A DNA stretch of 64,000 nt, from assembly GCA_946546945.1 (NCBI GenBank), contig CAMNOU010000008.1, positions 1-64,000 on the forward strand, given 5' to 3'. Below, piece after piece: positions 62,742 to 64,000 of this stretch. Position numbers and translations under genes: made by a program. Under the pieces are notes generated by a model. That model searched no databases and was not told the origin of the DNA. It worked only from the letters and a program-made list of their open reading frames with translations. Position 1 is the first letter of the stretch. Every line of letters begins with the position of its first letter. The DNA comes from an uncultured Lachnospiraceae bacterium. Lineage in GTDB: Bacteria > Bacillota > Clostridia > Lachnospirales > Lachnospiraceae.

Positions 62742-62783
62742 CTTTTCATTCTCCTTTTCCTATGTAACTTCTTTTGTTCTATT

Positions 62784-63317
62784 CTACAGATTTCCGATTG
62801 TTTTATGATAGAGTACGCGGATCCCGCATTTCCAGCAAAGGAGCATGCCGGCGACAGCTCCGAGGGCGGCCTGGGCAATTTCATACGGGAGCTTCAGCAT
62901 GGCATATTCCAGTGTGCTGTAGACATAAATCTTGCCGAGTGTATAACCGGTCACCATGATGACTGCACCGATCGCAACGGCAATGCCGGAAGCAATCTTC
63001 GGATGTTTCTTCAGTGTATAATGTGAAATCACCGAGATGACGACAGCCTGCACGCCATGCGTGACCAGGGAGACAAACATCGGCAGCGGGTAAAAGAACA
63101 GGTCTCCGAGGAAGGAACCGATCCCGCAGGCTACAAAAGCATCCAGGGGATTCAGAAGAATGGCTGCGAGACAGATCACGATATCGCACAGATACAGATG
63201 CCCTCCGGGAACAGGAATCCCGAATGAGGACAGGACAATATTCAATGCCATGAAGATGGCAGTTGTGGTGATGCGGATGGTGGTTACATGTTTGGTTTTT
63301 GAAATGGGATTTGTCAT
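62784..63317 (-). CDS. ECF transporter S component-like membrane protein
   Basis: 177 aa polytopic, TTAIFMALNIVLSSFGIPVPGGHLYLCDIVICLAAILLNPLDAFVACGIGSFLGDL. Confidence 0.82.
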   Translation of the reverse strand: MTNPISKTKHVTTIRITTTAIFMALNIVLSSFGIPVPGGHLYLCDIVICLAAILLNPLDAFVACGIGSFLGDLFFYPLPMFVSLVTHGVQAVVISVISHYTLKKHPKIASGIAVAIGAVIMVTGYTLGKIYVYSTLEYAMLKLPYEIAQAALGAVAGMLLCWKCGIRVLYHKTIGNL

Positions 63318-63411
63318 GTCAGTTATTATTCCTTTACAAGTCGTGATAAAAAGTGTAAGATAAATCTGACCATATATAAATAACCAGAAAGGAAATAAAT
63401 GATATAACCAG

Positions 63412-64000
63412 ATGAACTACAAGATTGAAAAAGACTTATCAGAACCAGCATATCTGCAGCTGTATCGTCTGCTGGTAAAGGATATCGTGGGAGGCGGATA
63501 TCCCTTTGGAAGCAGGATTCCGTCAAAGCGTGTGCTCGCAGAAGAAACCGGCGTCAGTGTCATTACGGTGGAGCATGCGATGACGCTTCTCTGTGAAGAA
63601 GGATATACAGAATCCAGACAGAGGAGCGGTATTTTTGTTGTCTATCGGGGCGAGGATTTTCTGGGAAAGACAGGGCAGATCAGCAATCAGATTTCAGGCG
63701 GGGTGCTGAACGGGATGCAGACCGCACCCGGAAGGAAAATACTAAATGAGGATGGGATGTTCCCGTTTTCTGTTCTGGCAAAAACCATGAGACGCGTCCT
63801 GCTGGAATACGGAGAAAAGCTCCTGATCAAGTCGCCCAACCACGGATGTTCCGAACTCCGGGAAGAAATCTGCAGGTATCTGGCAAGAAGCAGAGGACTG
63901 CAGGCAGAACCTTCTCAGATCATTGTGGGATCCGGAGCGGAATATCTGTACGGTCTGATTGTGCAGCTTCTGGGGACAGACAGAATCTATGCGATTGAAG
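63412..64000 (+). CDS. GntR/MocR-family PLP-dependent transcriptional regulator (cut by window end)
   Basis: MNYKIEKDLSEPAYLQLYRLLVKDIVGGGYPFGSRIPSKRVLAEETGVSVITVEHAMTLLCEEGY wHTH then aminotransferase-like SPNHGCSELREEICRYLARSRGL. Confidence 0.88.
   Translation, partial: MNYKIEKDLSEPAYLQLYRLLVKDIVGGGYPFGSRIPSKRVLAEETGVSVITVEHAMTLLCEEGYTESRQRSGIFVVYRGEDFLGKTGQISNQISGGVLNGMQTAPGRKILNEDGMFPFSVLAKTMRRVLLEYGEKLLIKSPNHGCSELREEICRYLARSRGLQAEPSQIIVGSGAEYLYGLIVQLLGTDRIYAIE

Overview
The window looks like chromosomal DNA from a Lachnospiraceae-like Firmicute. This is inferred from gene content and codon style and was not tested. The housekeeping backbone is rpmG-secE-nusG-rplK-rplA-[L10 leader]-rplJ-rplL-rpoB-rpoC and rpsL-rpsG-fusA-tuf. 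Between and after these blocks lie several accessory regions. (1) A probable flavin-based extracytosolic electron-transfer locus at 21.3-28.1 kb: ApbE, a four-FMN_bind-domain protein, a fifth FMN_bind protein, a NapH-like membrane ferredoxin, and a surface protein joining FMN_bind-like, Tp47-like and wall-binding-repeat regions. A shared upstream cis element links its two halves. (2) A decay zone at 33-38 kb with truncated genes and a type I toxin-antitoxin-like module that the ORF track missed. (3) An unusual lipoprotein / solute-binding-like lipoprotein / ABC-2 exporter operon at 49.2-55.5 kb, preceded by a small secreted protein gene with its own promoter and terminator. (4) A complete Wadjet-like JetABCD operon at 55.6-62.0 kb, with a 59-aa membrane ORF overlapping the jetD stop codon. 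(5) A three-copy nested-palindrome repeat family placed just downstream of genes in a constant orientation. Two genes at the left edge (DHDPS-like and Nramp-like) appear disrupted. No CRISPR array, rRNA or tRNA was recognised. All family assignments come from reading the translations, not from searches.
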